Shown: piece by piece, positions 61,664 to 64,000 of the stretch | How positions within the stretch are numbered: position 1 is the stretch's first letter | How the letters are laid out: each line of letters begins with the position of its first letter | Origin: Streptomyces glomeratus | GTDB taxonomy: Bacteria; Actinomycetota; Actinomycetes; Streptomycetales; Streptomycetaceae | Direction: 5' to 3' | Assembly (NCBI RefSeq): GCF_021462825.1 | Contig: NZ_JAKEEB010000020.1 | Span: 1 to 64,000 of the forward strand | Length of the DNA stretch: 64,000 nucleotides | Notes under the pieces: generated by a model | The model's input: the letters and a program-made list of their open reading frames with translations, nothing else | Told to the model about the DNA's origin: nothing | Databases searched by the model: none | Made by a program: the position numbers and the translations under genes

Positions 61664-61766
61664 GGCCGGTGCGGAGGGACCGCGCCGTGGGCCGTGCGGA
61701 GGGACCGCGCCCGTAGGCCGGTGCGGAGGATCGCGCCCCTAGGCCGGTGCGGAGGATCGCTCAGCC
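61664..61766. repeat. 26-bp imperfect tandem repeat, four copies
   Basis: Copies start at 61664, 61690, 61716 and 61742 with the core GGCCGGTGCGGAGG. The last overlaps the 3' end of the kinase gene. There are no spacers between copies. Confidence 0.8.
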
Positions 61767-63065
61767 TGCCCGGGTCAGCTCGCTCCGGGGGTACGGGACG
61801 GCCATCACGGGCCCGGGCCGCGGAGCGTACGGCCGTTGCGGTCGTACGTGCTGGTGCACGCGCCCGTCGCCCAGCCCGCGTGCCGGGCCCTGGCAGCCCT
61901 GGGCGGCCGCGATGCCCATCGCCACCAGTAGTGTCACCACCACGAACACGAACAGCCGCTGGCGCAGCAGCCGCGGGTTGGCCGGGCGGCGGCCGGCCCC
62001 GGTGGTCCGGGGCGCCTGCCGCCCGGCCCCGCTGCGGGGTGCGGGCCGGCCGCCCGAGCGGGTCGTGTTGCGCTGCGCGGGAGTCGGGCGCGCCCCGCCC
62101 CGGGAGCCGTTGCTGCGGGGCGGGGGAGTGCCGGGGCCCTGCGGGCGCCGCACGGTGCGCTGCTCGGCGTACTGTTCCGCGAGCCGCCCCGTCGGCCGGT
62201 CCGGCTCGCCGCGCTGAGCGGGCGGTCTCACGTCCGCGATCCCCTGCGCCTCCCGCGCCGCGATCTCCTTGAGCCGCAGGGAGAGTTGAAGGGTGCTGGG
62301 CCGTTCCTCGGGGTCCTTCGCCAGACAGGCGCGGACGAGCGGGGCGAGCGCGTCCGGCACCCCGTGCAGCTGGGGCTCCTCGTGCACCACGCGGTAGAGC
62401 ATCACCTCGGAACTGCCGTGCCCGAAGGGGGAGTCGCCGGTGGCCGCGTACGCCAGCGTGGCGCCCAGCGAGAACACGTCCGTGGCCGGGGTCACGGCGG
62501 CCCCGCGCACCTGCTCGGGTGCCAGGAAGCCGGGCGACCCCACGGCCGTGCCGACGTGGGTGAGCGTCGATGCGCCCGTCGCCCAGGCGATGCCGAAGTC
62601 GATGATCCGCGGCCCCTTGGGGGACAGCAGGATGTTGGACGGCTTGAGATCGCGGTGGACGACCCCGGCCTCGTGCACCGCCACCAGACCCTCGGACAGT
62701 GCGGCGCCCACGGCGGCCACGTCCGCGGCCGTCAGGGGACCCTCCTCGGCGACCTTGTCGTGCAGGGAGGGGCCGGGCACGTACTGCGTGGCGAACCATG
62801 GACGGTCCGCCTCGAGGTCGGCGGCCACGAGCCGCGCCGTACACCCACCACGAATCCGCCGTGCCGCCGAGACCTCACGCGCGAACCGCGACCGGAACTC
62901 CTGATCCTCCGCCAGATCCGGCCTGATCACCTTCAGTGCGACCCGCTGGCCCCGCTTGTCGGAGCCCAGGTAGACGACGCCCATCCCGCCCGCGCCGAGC
63001 CGTCGGTGAAGTCTGAACGAGCCGACGACACGCGGGTCCTCACGCCTGAGGCGCATCATCGCCAT
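61761..63065 (-). CDS. Ser/Thr protein kinase, single-pass membrane
   Basis: A 434-residue PknB-type kinase. The glycine loop LGAGGMGVVYLG, Lys in VALKVIRPDL, catalytic VHRDLKPSNILLS, IIDFGIAW and APEQVRG are intact (kinase domain about 15-275). A Pro/Arg/Gly-rich juxtamembrane linker follows, then one helix (LFVFVVVTLLVAMGIAAA) and a short basic extracellular tail without PASTA repeats. Start choice: ATG 63065, with GGGGA five bases upstream; ATG 63071 and GTG 63101 are in frame. Substrates unknown. Confidence 0.88.
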   Translation of the reverse strand: MAMMRLRREDPRVVGSFRLHRRLGAGGMGVVYLGSDKRGQRVALKVIRPDLAEDQEFRSRFAREVSAARRIRGGCTARLVAADLEADRPWFATQYVPGPSLHDKVAEEGPLTAADVAAVGAALSEGLVAVHEAGVVHRDLKPSNILLSPKGPRIIDFGIAWATGASTLTHVGTAVGSPGFLAPEQVRGAAVTPATDVFSLGATLAYAATGDSPFGHGSSEVMLYRVVHEEPQLHGVPDALAPLVRACLAKDPEERPSTLQLSLRLKEIAAREAQGIADVRPPAQRGEPDRPTGRLAEQYAEQRTVRRPQGPGTPPPRSNGSRGGARPTPAQRNTTRSGGRPAPRSGAGRQAPRTTGAGRRPANPRLLRQRLFVFVVVTLLVAMGIAAAQGCQGPARGLGDGRVHQHVRPQRPYAPRPGPVMAVPYPRSELTRAG

Positions 63066-63709
63066 GTCCATCCCCGCTGCCCGGTCCGTCTGACGAGCCA
63101 CAGCTTACGTTTCCACGGCCATGTCCGCGCAGAGGCCGCGCCCTCTCGCCCCGATCGATTGTCGGTGCGGTGCGGGAAAATTGAAGAAGGGTCAGGACAG
63201 GGGCGAACAGGGGAGCCGTGCACCGACCATGATCCCAACCACCCGTCGGAGCAAGGGGGTTGAACCCGTGAAGGGTGATCACATCGAGACGGCCGTGAAC
63301 GCCGGGCGCGGGAGGCGCACCCATGAGGCGGTGACGAGCAGGACCGGCCGCCGGGGGGAGAGCACGGCGGGCGGCGGAGGGACGGAGTGAGCGAAGTCAC
63401 CCGGTGAGCGCCCCGAGGGGGATGCCGGGCGCACGGATGGGGCGGAGCGGACGGGGGGGAGCAGAAAGGGGTACAGCGGACGTCCCCTCCGGGAAACCCC
63501 TGAGACCGGAGCCCGCTTCTCCACCCAGGGGAGTACGCCGCAGGTCCTCGCTCATCCTCCGGGAGGCCCGGCAATCGGTACGAGGGCATGACGACCCGAG
63601 CCCTGCCGGAGCCTAGATTTGAGGTCAAGCGGCGGGTGGAGCACTCGTCCCCCGAGGTCAGACACCCGCCGCTGCCAACGACAACGGAACCACGGTCAGG
63701 AGAGGGACC
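63066..63709 (+). other. Intergenic region, one weak small frame
   Basis: No convincing long gene. The gap contains an AT-richer patch near 63170-63190 (GGGAAAATTGAAGAAGGG) and the weak 40-codon frame at 63268. It separates the kinase from the small membrane gene and should hold their promoters. Confidence 0.4.
63268..63390 (+). CDS. Possible small protein, unrecognised
   Basis: A GTG with AGGGGG 8 bases upstream opens 40 codons (KGDHIETAVNAGRGRR...) ending in a Gly run. Good ribosome binding site but no recognisable family; may be spurious. Confidence 0.25.
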   Translation: MKGDHIETAVNAGRGRRTHEAVTSRTGRRGESTAGGGGTE

Positions 63710-63916
63710 ATGGCCCACACGGCACCGCGGACACTGATCCGCACGCGGGAACGCAGGGCGTACGACGCGTTCGGCACCCGCCGCCCGGGCCGCCGCCACC
63801 CGCTGGTGGCGACCGCGATGGTCCTCCCCCTGGCGGCCCTGCTCGTGTACGTCTTCGGCGGCTGGGAGGCAGTGGTCACACAAGCGTCGTCCGTGGGCGT
63901 GATGCTGGGGCGCTGA
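63710..63916 (+). CDS. Small single-pass membrane protein
   Basis: A 68-residue protein with an Arg-rich cytoplasmic start (RTLIRTRERRAYDAFGTRRP) and one helix (LVATAMVLPLAALLVYVFGGW). Strong ribosome binding site GGAGAGGG. No family recognised; size and layout suggest a conserved small membrane protein. Confidence 0.65.
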   Translation: MAHTAPRTLIRTRERRAYDAFGTRRPGRRHPLVATAMVLPLAALLVYVFGGWEAVVTQASSVGVMLGR

Positions 63917-63963
63917 GCGGCGCCCCTGGCCCGGAAGAGCGGTCCGGGCGGGGACATCCACCC

Positions 63964-64000
63964 ATGAAACCCCGTGGGGACGGGGGTGCGGCGGACGGCA
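63964..64000 (+). CDS. Possible start of the next gene, cut by the window edge
   Basis: ATG 63964 opens MKPRGDGGAADG and runs off the end. Only a weak G-rich site precedes it, so even the start is uncertain. Confidence 0.25.
   Translation, partial: MKPRGDGGAADG

Noticed and set aside
61664..61766. Possible CRISPR array
   Set aside because: The 26-bp repeats abut directly without spacers and no cas genes are present.

Overview
The window is GC-rich DNA from a Streptomyces-type actinomycete chromosome. Codons end mostly in G or C, GTG starts are common, ATGA/GTGA stop-start overlaps are frequent, TTA codons are almost absent (I found two), and the gene families are those of the Streptomyces core (infC-rpmI-rplT, pheST, an arginine cluster ending in argR, NsdA-like and RsbU-like regulators, a BluB-CobT fusion). 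The first ~200 bases are homopolymer-rich and look like a low-quality contig edge. No tRNA, rRNA, insertion sequence or CRISPR array was recognised, so this is mostly core chromosome rather than an island.

Layout. 0.2-6.9 kb: amino-acid deaminase/aldolase, a proline-rich membrane protein overlapping a mycosin-like protease, a penicillin-binding-fold serine hydrolase split by an apparent frameshift, SseB and DUF1844 proteins. 7.0-14.9 kb: translation block infC-rpmI-rplT with structured leaders, an rRNA methyltransferase, an orphan histidine kinase and pheS-pheT. 15-24.9 kb: SpoIIE-type phosphatase, NsdA-like regulator, Nudix hydrolase and a small coiled-coil membrane protein (both with a TTA codon), 3-hydroxybutyryl-CoA dehydrogenase, a GHL10 glycosidase-like protein, DUF1918, a DMT exporter and MocR regulator whose start codons overlap head to head, and a histidine-phosphatase-fold protein without its catalytic histidines.

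25.6-30.6 kb: argCJBDR, one transcription unit with a promoter covered by ARG boxes. 30.6-38.0 kb: a five-gene minus-strand cluster (ferric-reductase-like protein, FMN-binding protein, a second reductase, a double FMN-binding protein, ApbE flavin transferase), divergent from a two-component system. Together they look like a flavin-based trans-membrane electron-transfer module with a duplicated core, and this is the most interesting system in the window. 38-45.6 kb: L,D-transpeptidase, flavin-nucleotide-binding protein, argG-argH with their own ARG-box promoter, aldo/keto reductase, TetR-MFS efflux pair.

45.6-64 kb: acyltransferase, secreted glycerophosphodiesterase, sigma-like protein, GNAT, two small membrane proteins, a metNIQ methionine importer preceded by a Cys/Met-rich leader peptide, a second GNAT, a B12/siroheme block (cobL, bluB-cobT fusion, cobA), a second SpoU methyltransferase, a Ser/Thr kinase and a small membrane protein. 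Strong hairpins separate most units and several genes appear to be leaderless.
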